A model generated the notes under the pieces. That model did no database searches. It was given only the letters and a program-made list of their open reading frames with translations, and was not told the DNA's origin. Positions 51,924 through 63,528 of a stretch of DNA of 64,000 nucleotides are shown here, piece by piece; position 1 is the stretch's first letter; the number at the start of each line of letters is the position of its first letter. Made by a program: the position numbers and the translations under genes. Source of the DNA: Saprospiraceae bacterium (GTDB taxonomy: Bacteria; Bacteroidota; Bacteroidia; Chitinophagales; Saprospiraceae); NCBI GenBank assembly GCA_016715985.1, contig JADJXD010000005.1:33445-97444 (forward strand), written 5' to 3'.

Positions 51924-52397
51924 TTACAATTTGATTTTCCACGTGGACTGAGACGGTGGTGTCGCTTTCTTCTCTCCTGCTTTCTCAATCACATTTCCAT
52001 CACCGGAAATATTGATTCCTTTTGCTGCTTTGATTTCGTTGAGTTCTTTTCCGAAATCAGCACGGAATGACTCGATCTTTGTGTCGATGTCGGCAGAATT
52101 GATTTTACTTTCAAGGTCATTCATACGGGATTGTATGATGTCCAATTTTGCATTCAGTTGTTCGATGACTTCTGCGCTTTCTGTTTTCAGTTGTTCTGCG
52201 AACAGGTCGCTTTTCTTTTGGATTTCGTCTGCTGCAAAATTTGCAATTTGGTTTGCCACGTTGACAACCAAATCAGTTTTTAAATCATCGGATGCCTCCG
52301 TCATTTTCTGATGTACTTCGGCCTCTGTGCTTTCGGGATTGAGGCCAAAGATTTCTTTTGCCTTACCCACTATTAAATCAAAAATTTCTGTTCTCAT
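51924..52397 (-). CDS. Scaffold-like coiled-coil protein, 157 aa
   Basis: The product is acidic and helical, with long coiled coil at about residues 60-130 (AEQLKTESAEVIEQLNAKLDIIQSRMNDLESKI) and a short disordered C-terminal tail (KKATPPSQSTWKIKL). It lies between the prohead protease and the capsid gene, the classic position of a scaffolding protein. There is no membrane segment. Confidence 0.75.
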   Translation of the reverse strand: MRTEIFDLIVGKAKEIFGLNPESTEAEVHQKMTEASDDLKTDLVVNVANQIANFAADEIQKKSDLFAEQLKTESAEVIEQLNAKLDIIQSRMNDLESKINSADIDTKIESFRADFGKELNEIKAAKGINISGDGNVIEKAGEKKATPPSQSTWKIKL

Positions 52398-52416
52398 AGT
52401 GTTACTTTAAAGGGTG

Positions 52417-53300
52417 TTATTTTAAATATACTTTTAGTCGTTTGATTGCCACATCTTCGCTGCCGATCATATCTGCAAGGCCACGTTTCTTTGCCTCTAT
52501 GGCATGAAACATTCCACCCCGTAAGGTTTCGTCTCGTTTTTTATGGGCCTGTTTGATTCTACAAGTGATTGGAAAGCTTCTACACTTTCATTCAGCATTG
52601 CTTTGATTCCTGTTGAATCTCCTGTTTCTATGTAGCTGCGGAAACCAGAATTTTTGTCGCTCGACAAATCAGAATAGATGTCATCGAAGCGGTCTTTATA
52701 TTGTTGTAAGAATTTCTTATCCAGCGAAACAAGTGCGCCAATGCTTCCAAGTCTTGACAGCTCACCACTTGCAACTATTTCTTTTACTCGGCAATTGCCA
52801 TGTATGCAGCCGAGCCAGCATTATGAACATACGCCACAACAGGTTTTTTAAAATCCCTGATGGCATTGAACATTATTTGTCCTGCCATCGCTTCGCCACC
52901 ACCTGAATTTACTTCGAGTATCGCTCCTTCGATGTTTGGATTATCGCGATAAAAAGTAAGTTGTTTGCAAGTTCCTGAACGCCCATTTGGCAAAGGCCAC
53001 CTTGAACGCTCATGTAATCGTTGAGAAATAATTTTACGATGCTGCCCTTTGGTAGTGATGATAATTTATCATCCTTCATATCATACAGATTTCCCGTTTC
53101 TACAATGCGTGAAAAATTGGGAGTGATATATTCTGATGTGATTGGCTTTATAAAAGCCTGTGAGTTTGTTTCGATTGCATGAGCAAATCGAGAAAGGTAG
53201 CCAAGCCCAAATACGGGTCAATAGCGAGTTCTTTGCCGATAAGCAAAATGAGAGCCTTTTCTAAGGCGGTGCGGTTTTGGCTTTGTACTACCTCTGACAT
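52417..53300 (-). CDS. Prohead protease, S49/ClpP-like (frameshifts)
   Basis: The start MSEVVQSQNRTALEKALILL leads through a break near 53180 to FAHAIETNSQAFIKPITSEYITPNFSR, then PNIEGAILEVNSGGGEAMAGQ, with the Ser of HNAGSAAYMA as likely nucleophile, as in SppA/S49 prohead proteases. Further breaks near 52785 and 52565 lead through SGELSRLGSIGALVSLD and end KRGLADMIGSEDVAIKRL. The rejoined protein is near 293 residues. It would cut the scaffold during head maturation. All breaks appear single-base. Confidence 0.75.
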
Positions 53301-53325
53301 TATTGGGATGTTGTCGGAGGTAAAG

Positions 53326-53353
53326 GTAATATATATAAATATTCCTAATTTAT
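53326..53353 (-). promoter_or_regulatory. ATTAG-N11-TATATTAC promoter-like motif upstream of the protease
   Basis: On the minus strand ATAAATTAG (53353-53345) is followed after 11 bases by TATATTAC (53333-53326), 26 bp before the protease start. It may act as a promoter for the head genes. Confidence 0.45.
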
Positions 53354-53609
53354 CTACATACCTCTTTAGGTATAAAAATGCTACTCTTTTTCATTCCTAC
53401 TTTTATATTTTTAATGACTTGCCCGTGCAGTTTATATCTATGTGCAAGTATTCCGGTGCTTTCGCCGCGTTCAATGGTTTTTTTGACAAGTGTTTTTAAA
53501 ATTTGATTATCCGTTAATGGACTTAAGAAATCAAAATCACACGGGCATGGTTCCATGATTCGAGCGATTTTAAGAAATCCGTTCTAATCTTTTGGCTGCT
53601 TTCTGTCAT
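53350..53609 (-). CDS. Small protein, about 86 aa (frameshift)
   Basis: The ATG at 53609 (MTESSQKIRTDFLKSLESWNHARV) overlaps the upstream stop as ATGA. The frame then stops, but one base away it continues with DFDFLSPLTDNQILKTLVKKTIERGESTGILAHRYKL to KEVCR at 53350. The second part contains a helix-turn-helix-like pattern (TGILAHRYKLHGQVIKNI). The gene lies between the tail and head blocks. Possible regulator of head gene expression, by inference. Confidence 0.5.
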
Positions 53610-53809
53610 TCTAAAATTAGTTTTTCGGTTTCAATTGCAAATGTGAACAAATCCCATACTTCGCCCTGTTTACCCGGTGATCCACAACAATAGCGGTAAT
53701 TTGTTAGCTCATATCTGTCGTGGATATAAACCAAATGGCTTAAATCTCTGCCCTGTATGGCCTCTTTTATTCCTTCGTACTCTTTGACCGGTATTCTTTC
53801 TACTCTCAT
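53606..53809 (-). CDS. Small protein, 67 aa, unknown
   Basis: The start at 53809 (MRVERIPVKEYEGIKEAIQGRD) overlaps the stop of the large tail gene as ATGA; an upstream in-frame ATG at 53992 would overlap that gene by 187 bp and is rejected. The product has RYCCGSPGKQGEVWDLF. No family recognised. It is the last gene of the tail block. Confidence 0.6.
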   Translation of the reverse strand: MRVERIPVKEYEGIKEAIQGRDLSHLVYIHDRYELTNYRYCCGSPGKQGEVWDLFTFAIETEKLILE

Positions 53810-56800
53810 ATCGTCAACATTGCCCGTTTTTCGTAACTGCAAAATCCTACTGATGAGCATTTCGCTATTAAAATTACTTCTGTATTTGCCTGAATAAATA
53901 CATCTGCTGTGCTGACCCGTGAGATGACCGTTCCGCTTTCTGCTTTCTTCACCCCACCATGTAACCATAGCCATGTTGTTGTTCCAGCACACCCGGCCAT
54001 TGAGCCTGTGAGGCTGTATTTTTTGCCTGTGTCATTTAATGCTGTGCTTAAGGTGTCCGTCAAAATTGGACTTGAGGCATTTGCCACCATTTCATTGAAA
54101 TTTGAGGCTGCGTCATTTAAAAAATAATCAACTGTTGACACCCGAAACCGAACTTTGAAACTGGTTCCATAGGGTGAGAAGTTTTCAAGGATTGGGGCAG
54201 ATGTGCTTTCAAGTTGAAATTCTTTACCGGTGGATGCAATGTTTCCCGTGCTTGTTGCCATTACATCGGTTCCAATGTTTGCCCCTAACCATGTGGCCGT
54301 CGGGTTGTGTTTTGCTACAAAGCCAATATTGACTGTTTTTGTCGCTCCACCAGAAACCGAAACGAATAATAAATAATCCTGCTCATTATTAAAACCAAGT
54401 AAACCCAGTTCCGAATTGATCCTGCCTTCTAATGCTGCTTTGAGTCCGTCGTTTGTGTCTCCGACCTGATATTCAATGTCTAAGGTCAAAAGGTGCTGCG
54501 CGCCAATGACAAGGCCGACCGCTTCGCTGACTTCGAGCGTGTCGATTGTGGCCCCGGTGTTCCATGTATAGACGTATTCGGTTCTAAAATTATGCCTGTA
54601 CCAAATGACTGTTTTTTCTTTGATCTCCACCGGTGCGCCCGGATTTTGTTCGATCCATGTCCTAATGCTTGGGATGTGGTGAATTGAATTATCAATTGGT
54701 TCTACCTTCCATGTGGCCGATGCAGGAACATCCGGGTTTTCCCATTTCTGCTCATGTGTACAAACTGCATTTGTTGGAGTAATTGCCGGGGTAAGGGTGT
54801 TTACACACGCCCCACAGTCTGACTCGACCACATGCGAACAATACGGGGGGCAGCCTTCATCACACCAAACAATTGATCTTCTGACCTCCCAGCATTTCAT
54901 TAAAGAGATAATTTCATTGTCATACTCCGACCACTCCTGATTTTTTCCTTTTTCCCGGTATTGAATCCGATCATAAACGGCTTTCCCGTTAAATTCTCCT
55001 GAGCGGTAAAAAAAATAGGATTGTGGCGTTTTTGTTATTACTACCGTTGGGGGATAAACAAACTGATCCGGGTCTGGACACTCACCCGTTGTTGGCAATG
55101 TGCTGACCGTTGTAATATCTGAACGCCTGATGTCTCCGGTCGTGTAGGTGACTTCGGCAAAGAAGTACACGTTTTCAACAATGGAAGAAAGGCGGTTTAT
55201 ATCAATCCCGGTTTCATAAAGTTTCCAATTGGTTCCATCTTCTGAATAGTAAATCTTTGTGTCTGAAACCGTCAGCTCGTGGGTTCCGTTTTCCTGTGCC
55301 TCAATGATGTTGCCGACCTTCGTAGGGGTAACCGTTGGTTTAAGTTGAACAATGATCTTATAATTTAATGTAATCGGGGGGCAGCCATTTGAAAACGTCA
55401 AAATCAATTGAACGTCTGTATTCTTAACAGGCACAGTTACCACATTGCCAACTGTCCATGTGTTGACCCCTTCGTACTTATATCTCCATGTCGTTGTCGC
55501 AATTGGACTGGCAATGTTACCAGCATAGGAAAATGTATAAACCTGACCAACTTTTGAATAAGTGATGTATGGGTAATTCTCGCATGATAGTGGAACTTCA
55601 AAGCCGATGCATTCATCTAATACTTGCCTGTCGGCTATGCAAGTGATCTCCGCTATTTCGGTAAACGCATTCCATGAGTTTACTTTTATAAGTCTTCCCA
55701 TGAGATCCCCGTCGTGGATGTTTGGGCTGCTGATTAAAACCCTTTCCCGGAAATGTTCACTCAGATAATCTTCCTCATTCCATTGACATTTTACCCTGAT
55801 TTGTGGGTTATCCCGAATAAATAGGTCATATTTTTTATGGATCAATTCGTACAGATCATCGTCGTGATAGCCATAAGTCAATTTTCGAGTGGGTATCGAC
55901 AAAGTAAAATCCGGGTAAGTGCCTGTTACTTCGGTTCCCATGTTACATTTTTGATACACATGAGGAAGCAAACTTCGTTTTGTGCCCCACTTCCACAGGT
56001 ACACTTCTGAAATATCAATAGCCGATCCTGTCGGAGTGGGCTTTCTAAAAAACTGATGCTCGATCCCGGCTGCTATCATTATCCTGGGGGCAATGTCAAA
56101 TGACAATTCCCCGTTCAAATTGTCTGTTAAAAATGGGGCTTCAATGATACCCCCGTCAACTTCTGCGCCTGTGTCTGCGCTGAACGATGCTTCAAAGTAG
56201 GGGTTCTCGAATACTTCGTTTTGATCCCTTGACTTGCGATCATATCCGTTATCTACAAATCGCGAATAGGGTTCGTACTCATCCCAACCGTAAGACTTGA
56301 TCTTTGCGTCGCTGCTTTTTTTTGAATGTATAAATCCGATTCTTTGCTAACTTTTCGAGCTGGGTGTATTTCTCGGAGTTGGTTAATTGCTTTGCTTTGA
56401 CGTTGTTTAAGCTTGCATTGAAATACCCGGAGATTGTATCTCCGAAGAAATCCATATCATAAGGTGTCAAGAAGTAAACTGTGTTAGATGACCAATCGGT
56501 ATAGATCATCAACTGGAATAAATGGCAAAGTCCTTTCAGATAATCGAGCGCGGAGTCATGTCTTAGGTTCTCACCAATGTTTACCGTGTCGCCATCGTGC
56601 AATAATCTTTTACGTGGGGTGTTGAAAAAGACTGATCCGTTGTGTACGTTTAAGACAGAAACCTTTGGGCCAACGTGAGTATATTCAACATAAACCTTTT
56701 CACCCGGTTTTACGAGTAGATTATCAATTCTGAAATTCACGACATATCCACATTCTGCTGCTTATTTTTTGTAAATCCGGTTTCTAAATGTCAATTACCT

Positions 56801-57837
56801 TGTTTATATCCATTTGCGTATTCATGCACCAAACGAAATCCAATATTGCTTCCTGATCCAAACGCCGATGCATCACTTATCAAATAGTCAATTATTAAAT
56901 CTGCCTGTATGTCAAAGATTCCGGGCCTTGAGAATATACCCGTTGCCGGGTCATAATTGCCTCCTGGGTCTTCAACTTCAATGTTGAATTTTAGTTTTGT
57001 CCAATCTCCACCCGAAGATGTAAGTTTTGTCGTTAGGTAATCAAGGCCAATTCCTTTGTGTTGAAATCTTTGTGATCCTTCGGTCGTGGCCTTGAACTTT
57101 ATTCTTTTTAGATCATCTTCCGAACTAAATAGTTCTTTCTTAAGTGAATATGTTACAAGTCTTCTTCCGGTGTCGGTCTCCAAAATAGGGCATGAAAATT
57201 TCCATCCGGCCTCACAAAATGCAAGTTGCATGGTCTTAAGAGCGTGGATAAGTGGCCGAAAATCTGCCATGCTTAAAACTATCTTTCCGTCTTGTTTATT
57301 TACATATCGGCCATAAAAACAATGGCCAAAATAATAACGGGATCTCCGTCAAGATACTTGGGGTTATCCTGCCAGTTTGTTTCAAATTATCTTCCGTGTA
57401 TTCAAATTCTCCGAAATCCAATTCATCTAAAAGATGTCCTTTAATTTATAGAGCCAGTGGTCATCTGAATTGATTAACTGAATTTCGATTCTGTCGGATT
57501 GCTTATCATATTCAATGACCCGAAGTTTGTTCTCTATGAGGTTTGCGCTTCCAAGTTCCACATCGACCGCGTGATCGGGGTAGTCGTTGTCTATTTGTTC
57601 CACATCCATGCTGACCCCTAAAAGAGCAAGATTCTTTTGTGTTGCCGGCAGCGATGTGTCTAAAACTGTTTCGGCTGTGATCTGATTTATGTCCGTCAGT
57701 TTTTGGATTTCTTTGCTCAGGCTCAATCCAAAGTCGGAGTCAGTATCTAAATAGATCAAATTTCCTACCCTCCAATCCGGGTTTATCCAAATGTCACCCG
57801 GTGAGGGATCGCGATATAATATCCTGATGTCTGCCAT
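53806..57837 (-). CDS. Large tail protein, full-length copy (two frameshifts)
   Basis: Joined frames run from MADIRILYRDPSPGD at 57837 to KRAMLTI at 53806, about 1343 residues. Breaks are near 57435/57365 and 56763 (one base missing) and near 56325 (T run of 8 in place of 7). In copy 1 the corresponding N-terminal part is continuous. The C-terminal half has fibronectin-like or Ig-like segments (YSEDGTNWKLYETGIDINRL, YRKTPQSYFFYRSGE-type beta repeats, TTWRYKYEGVNTWTVG) and a Cys-rich part (CDEGCPPYCSHVVESDCGACV). It is a likely tail-tip or baseplate hub with beta-sandwich modules. Confidence 0.75.
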
Positions 57838-58990
57838 TAAAAGTCTTCGTTTTGTGAATTAATCGTTTCAGCTAAATACCCTGAGAATTGAAAGTCAAGT
57901 AGTTTGTTTTTCTCGGTAATCTTTACGCTTGCCGGATCGAGAATGAATTTTTCCCACCTCAAATTTGCTCCATAGCCTTTTTGGGCATGATGTCCGGGGC
58001 TGGAACAAAAGTTCTGTAAATAGCGAAGTGTTCCGGGCCATTCATCAAATTGAATGTTGAATGTGAGTTTCCGGGTTCCAATTGGTACAATAAGACTTTG
58101 GCCCCCTGTTTTGTGTTGGGTTTGGCTTAAGTCCATAGGTTTGTAAATAACCTGTCCTGATCTTTCCAGTTCTTCCGTTAATGGCTTGCCCGTTGCCATC
58201 ATTGCACGGCCTCCCATCGGCTCTAAGAATAGAACTCCGATGTAATTGTCTATTTCGGAGCAACAGCAATATTCGATTCTGTATTCTTTGCCTGGTTCTG
58301 CGGTTCCATCGTTTATTAATATAGTTGCATGGGTAGGAGGGTCAGTAATTGAATAGAGGCTGTAATCCAAACAAATGTACTTTACTGTGGTGGCCCCTGA
58401 GAATGTGAAATTTTGTGTTGACCCAGATTGAACTGTTCCGTTCCAAAATTTTAGTGTTCCGGTTCCGATGCCTAAATACCACAGGTAGTCTTTGGAACCA
58501 TGTAACAGCTTCCATCTGTCGGGTCTTTGGTGCAGTAGCAGTCCTGTTCTCGGTGCTGTAAATCCGGCCGAGTTGCCCCATAGTGCAATTGTGTCAGAAT
58601 TTGCATTTGCATTAATGATGTAAAAGGTATTCGAGTCGCTGGAAATTGACTTAACTGTGGCACAAGTTGTTGAGTTAAAACTAACCTCCCCGTATTTCAT
58701 CTTCACATCTTTTATGATGTTGCTATCCGTTTGAACGGTTGCGCTTCCCGTTGGAAATGATGTATAAACCAATTTCGGGCTATACTTTTAAAATTGCGGT
58801 GAAAATCAGTATTGATCGCAAAGGGTTTGTACTTCTTATCTTCTTGTAATCGTGTGCCTCCACCTTCGGCCAGATAATAACCAAAATCCAATCGTGTCGG
58901 GGTGTACCTAAATCCGTCATTTGGATGATAAACGGCACATCGAAATGGGCAGGAGTATTTCTTTGCTTGACTTATTAAATTGATTGCCAT
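57837..58990 (-). CDS. Dit-like protein, second copy (frameshifts)
   Basis: The copy of the gene at 1697-2854. It starts MAINLISQAKKYSC at 58990, breaks near 58955 and 58775 (missing bases in ggggtgtacc and ttccgggc runs), and continues to SQNEDF at 57837. The protein differs from copy 1 at only a few residues (for example SGYLAET against SGYLSET). The breaks make it non-functional as read, but probably represent sequencing errors. Confidence 0.75.
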
Positions 58991-58995
58991 TATTT

Positions 58996-61900
58996 TTAAA
59001 TTACTTTTCTCAAATTAGTTCTGCCCTCTCTTAGTGCCTCTTTGGTTGCCTGTTTTATTCCTTCCGATGTTCGGCTGCTGTTCCCCTTGTTGCTCCCCTT
59101 TCCCTCTTTCTGATATTGCATCTGCCAGCCTTTCGATCTGGTCGTCTGAAAATTCAATCTTGTTGTTTCCACTCCCACCAAATGGAATAATGATCGGTAT
59201 CACAGGATCAAATCGTTTTCTTGATGGTGTCTGAATTTCAAATAAAACCCTGCGCCTTTTCTGAATTGTCTTTGCAATTTCAGTTTCTAAATCGGTAACT
59301 GCTCCGGCGTTGGTGCGCTTTCTATCCGAGTCCAAAAGATTAAACAGACAATCGTTTTTAGGGGTCTGCTATGCCGGGGCGATGAATTCGTTTGCATGGA
59401 GTACACCTGTTCCAATTGGTCTTTCCCCTGTTTCATCCGGTGGGGCAACGCTGCCCCCTGTAAAACCGCCCTGTCCTTTACTATTGAAGTATGCACCCTT
59501 TGCGAATGTTTGGGATTTCATTTTCGCTATTTGGATTGCTGTCTGCGCTCCGATAAAAAGAGCTGCAACGGCCCCGGCAATTGGCCCCAACTCCGCAAAT
59601 GCTTTAATGATTGCCAAACTTGAATCAATGATCGCTTTTGCAATGGCGGCTTTCTTTCTCTTTTCGCTTTGTTGACGGTCGATCTCATCAATCTTTTCGC
59701 TTTCTCTCTTTCCAATCTCTCTACCTCTGCGGTGTTGCCTTGCGCTGCTTTGATTTGATTCTCATAGCTCTTTTCAATCCTTGCCCGTTGTGCATCGAAT
59801 ACTTTTTCATTATTGGCGGCCTCAATTTCAAAGAGTGAATCTGAAATAGACTGCGCTAAACTTAACGCCTCCTGTTTTGCGATCCGGGCAGCATCTTCCA
59901 AATCCTTTTTCCTTGCATCCCTGCGTTTTTGGTTTTCCCTTTCCTCTATTTCAGTTTTGGCTAATTCTGCTGCCTCATGAGCTGCCACGCCCTTGTCGCT
60001 TAAATCCTGAATGTTCGATTGTAAATCCTGTTCAAGCTTTAATCGGCTTGCGTTGTAATCTTTATCGAGTTGTTCAAGCTCTTTTGTAGCTTTTTTGTTG
60101 GTCTCAAGTTTAAATTGAGTAGCCGTAACTTCATCGACCTTTCCGTCTCTTTGGTCGGAATCTATTTGCCAAAAGGTCTAAAGCAAGTTGGTCTTGTATG
60201 TTTTGCTTTCGGGCTGCAGTGTCTGCGCCATGATCGAAACCTCCGCTTCGTACTGTTTTTGAAGTCCAGCCTTAATTTCATCTTCAAAATTGGCGCGTAA
60301 CTCTGCAATCTTGTCCAGTTTTTCCGCTTCGATTTCCTGTGATCGCTTAGAAAATTCCTCCTCTGTGATCGCTCCCTGTGCAAGTGCAATTTCAAGGTCT
60401 TGAACATTTGATGTAAACTGTATCTCAATTTCCCTCTCTGCCTGTTGTAAATCAAACTGTGTTTGAGAAATCTTAATGTCGATTTCTGTTTTGTTGATCT
60501 CATCTATGATTCTTAAAACTTCCTGTCGTGTATCTTCCAGTTCTTTGGTGGCCTCCTTTAGTGTTTTGGTGCGCTCCTCTTTAATCTTAGTAACGGCTGC
60601 GTCCTCTGTCTTTCTTAATGCGAAATCAACTCATTGCTTTTCTCAATTTCGATCTGGTCAGCATCCGTTTTAATGGTTTTTAGTTCGAGAGAGTCAAGGT
60701 TTTTGTATTTCATCGACCTGTCGCTTGGTGTTTCTCTTTTACCTCTTTTATTTTTTTATCAAATTCATTCGGGATAGCTGCAATATCCAAATCAGAAATC
60801 TTTTTCTTTAGCTCCTCAATTCTTTTTTGCTGCTCCTGAATTGCTTTGTCTGCATCTTCATTGAGTTTTTTCTCGGCTTCGATGGATTCTTTGGTAACAC
60901 TTAAACGCTTTCCTGATAATGCCGCTAATTGGGTGAGTCCTGCTGCTGCTTTTTTAATTAGTTCACTTCGTTTGGCTTCACTTATATCACCTGTATTTAA
61001 TTCTTTTTGAACGCCCTTAAATTCTGCATTTAGTTTTTAACGCATAGTCTTTGGCTGCTTAACTTGCCTTGTCATCGCTTAATACTTTTGCTGTTTCCCC
61101 AATGACTGCCTTTATACGGGTGTTTAGTTTTTTCTGCATCACTAAAACTTGCATTCGTTACGGGAAGTCAAAACGCTGCGATGGTCTTGTCGTACTCCGA
61201 AAATGTTTTATCAACGTCGTTAATCTGACTTTGAAGCTGTTTTATTTCGGCCTCTTTTTGTTGGGTGAATTTTGCAATGGCCTGATCCTGTGTTTGCCCG
61301 GATAGTCCTTTGACAAAGTTTTGTCCAGTTGTTAATCTACCAGCTTTTAAGTTAGCAATTTCAATGCTTTTATTTATCTGTTCGGTCAGTAACGCCTCTT
61401 TTGTTTGTGCCTTGATCCTTTCTCCAACTTGCTTTAAAACCGTACTGGTTAACTCTTGTTGAATCTGATTCAGACGCTCTATACTTGCGTATTCCAAATC
61501 ATATTGATCTATTAAATCTGGGTACTTTGTAACCAATTCGGTTATAAGGCGCATCACGGCCCTCGGCTTAATGTTTCGTCTTTCAGTGCTTCAGTTACGC
61601 CCTTAATACTTGAAACCTCCCTGATCGCTGTTTCTTCTAAAGTTTTTAGCCCCCTTTCAAGTGTACGGGTGCTTTCATCGAATACGTTTACACCCAAAGC
61701 AACGTCCGAGAAAAACCGGGTTATTGTGTTGGCTGCTGAAATCAAACCCTTTCCGACCGCCTCTTTAAAATTATTAAAGTCAACGGTTAATTTTCGGAGT
61801 CCTTGAAGATCCGTATTATTGACAGCCGTTGCAAGTCCTCCAAATTTGCCCTGCACCTCACCTAAAATTATGGCCTGTGCTTTATAAATATCATTTTGCT

Positions 61901-63528
61901 TTAGTGCCTGTTTGATGTTTTCCTGTGCGGATGCATCGAGAGAAATACCAGCCTTTTGCAAGAGTGTTATTCCTTTGATTGGATTTTCTAAAGCCTTACC
62001 AAGTAATTGGGTGGCCCCTTTTAAATCTCCATCTAAAACAGTTGAAAGGTCAAGAGCTGCTTTTGTGCATCTTGGAATACCTGACCCTGAATGTTTCCAA
62101 ATTTTAACAGGCCGGATGTGATGTCGTTTAAGATTTGGTCACCATCAATTCCTGTGATAACTTCCAACTCCTTAGCCATTTCCTGCAATCCTTCGGCTGT
62201 CTGCCCTGAATTGTTGTTGGTAACTTTTAGCTGCTGGTTAATTTTTGCCAGTGCCGTTTCGGCACCGTGTAAACTCTGTAACAGAACCCTTTGCAAATCC
62301 AGTTAATGCCCCCAGCGTGGCAATGATTCCACCTCCAATGAGGCCACCTGTTACAATATCAGAGATACTCGCCAATTTGCCTCCCAATCTTGTGAGGCTG
62401 TTGCCTGTTTGGTCGAGCGTTCCCCTGACTGATGCTAATTCTCTTACCCGGTCATCTATCTGCCCCAATACACTTGCTCGTTCTCCTGCCCGTGCTATGT
62501 CGTTGCCTAATTCTTTGAACTCATCACCAAGTTTTGAATCTCTGCCCCCGGAGTGCTTTTTCTCGCGCGATCAAATCCCCCTTGAAAATATCACAAGTTC
62601 TTTTTTGCCAAAGTCCTTCCCGGTGCAGCTCCTCCAACTTTGGAAGTAAGCCTTGAATTGCGCTTTGGTAGTTACCTACATTGCGCCTGGAAATTTCCGA
62701 TTGACTCCTCCTGTAATGAAACTGTCTCATGTATGGAATTGATTTTGTTTTTAACTCCTGCCCCTCTTGCTCCCTCCCTTTCTGCCTGACTTAAAAGATC
62801 GTATTCTTTTGCAAGTTTATTGAGTTCAAGTCTTAGACCGACAACACTATCCTTTGGGATGTTTTTAGCCATGCGCTCAAACTCTGTGTTGACCTCTTTT
62901 ATGGATGTCTTGACTTCTTTTTTCTTTATGTTTAATTGATCCAGCTCCTCATTTAACCCAGCCAATAAATTAGCCTTTTGGTCGCTGGTCAGGTCTCCAC
63001 TTTTTAAAACCTGTACCCGTTGTTTAGATATTTCCTTAATACTTATTTCGACCTGAGACAATGACTTATACAATTGTTGTACACTTTTGTCATCAATATT
63101 TTGGATGGATGGCTTTAGTTTGGCTATAGTTTCAACTGCTGTCTTAGCTGCTCCGTTTAATTGTGAGAAATGCAACGTTGGTTTGTTTGACTTGGGTGTC
63201 CGATAATCCTTGGGGCTTTTACTTTAGAAAGTTGCTCCTCTGTTTACCTGATACCTGTGCTTGAAGGTCTTGAGTTGGTTTTTAACTCTTTTATCGTGGC
63301 GACAATTTCCGGGCTTAGTTTTGTTTCTTTGACCTTCCCCAACACTTTTAATAGATCGTTTATTCCCTGTGCGTCGAATGATGTGTTAAGACTTATTTTG
63401 TTAGCTTGAACGCTCTTTATTTGTTTTTGAACATCGACCAATTTTTTCTTAATTAAATCTAATTCATTCACCGTCTTATCGCTCCCGATAACCGATAGTC
63501 TAAAACCGAGCTGTCTTGTTGCTGCCAT
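58996..63528 (-). CDS. Tape measure protein, second copy (many frameshifts)
   Basis: The copy of the gene at 2861-7402. The start MAATRQLGFRLSVIGSDKT at 63528 and the C-terminus NLRKVI at 58996 are conserved, but at least a dozen single-base changes break the frame (for example near 59100, 59690, 60175, 60630, 61040, 61555, 62065, 62270, 62540, 62690, 63170 and 63250). Most are in homopolymers. Substitutions are mostly silent. A true pseudogene would not be expected to keep silent-type differences, so read error is favoured. Confidence 0.8.

Noticed and set aside
53809..53992. Upstream start for the 67-residue gene
   Set aside because: It would overlap the tail gene by 187 bp in another frame; the ATGA overlap at 53809 is the usual junction here.
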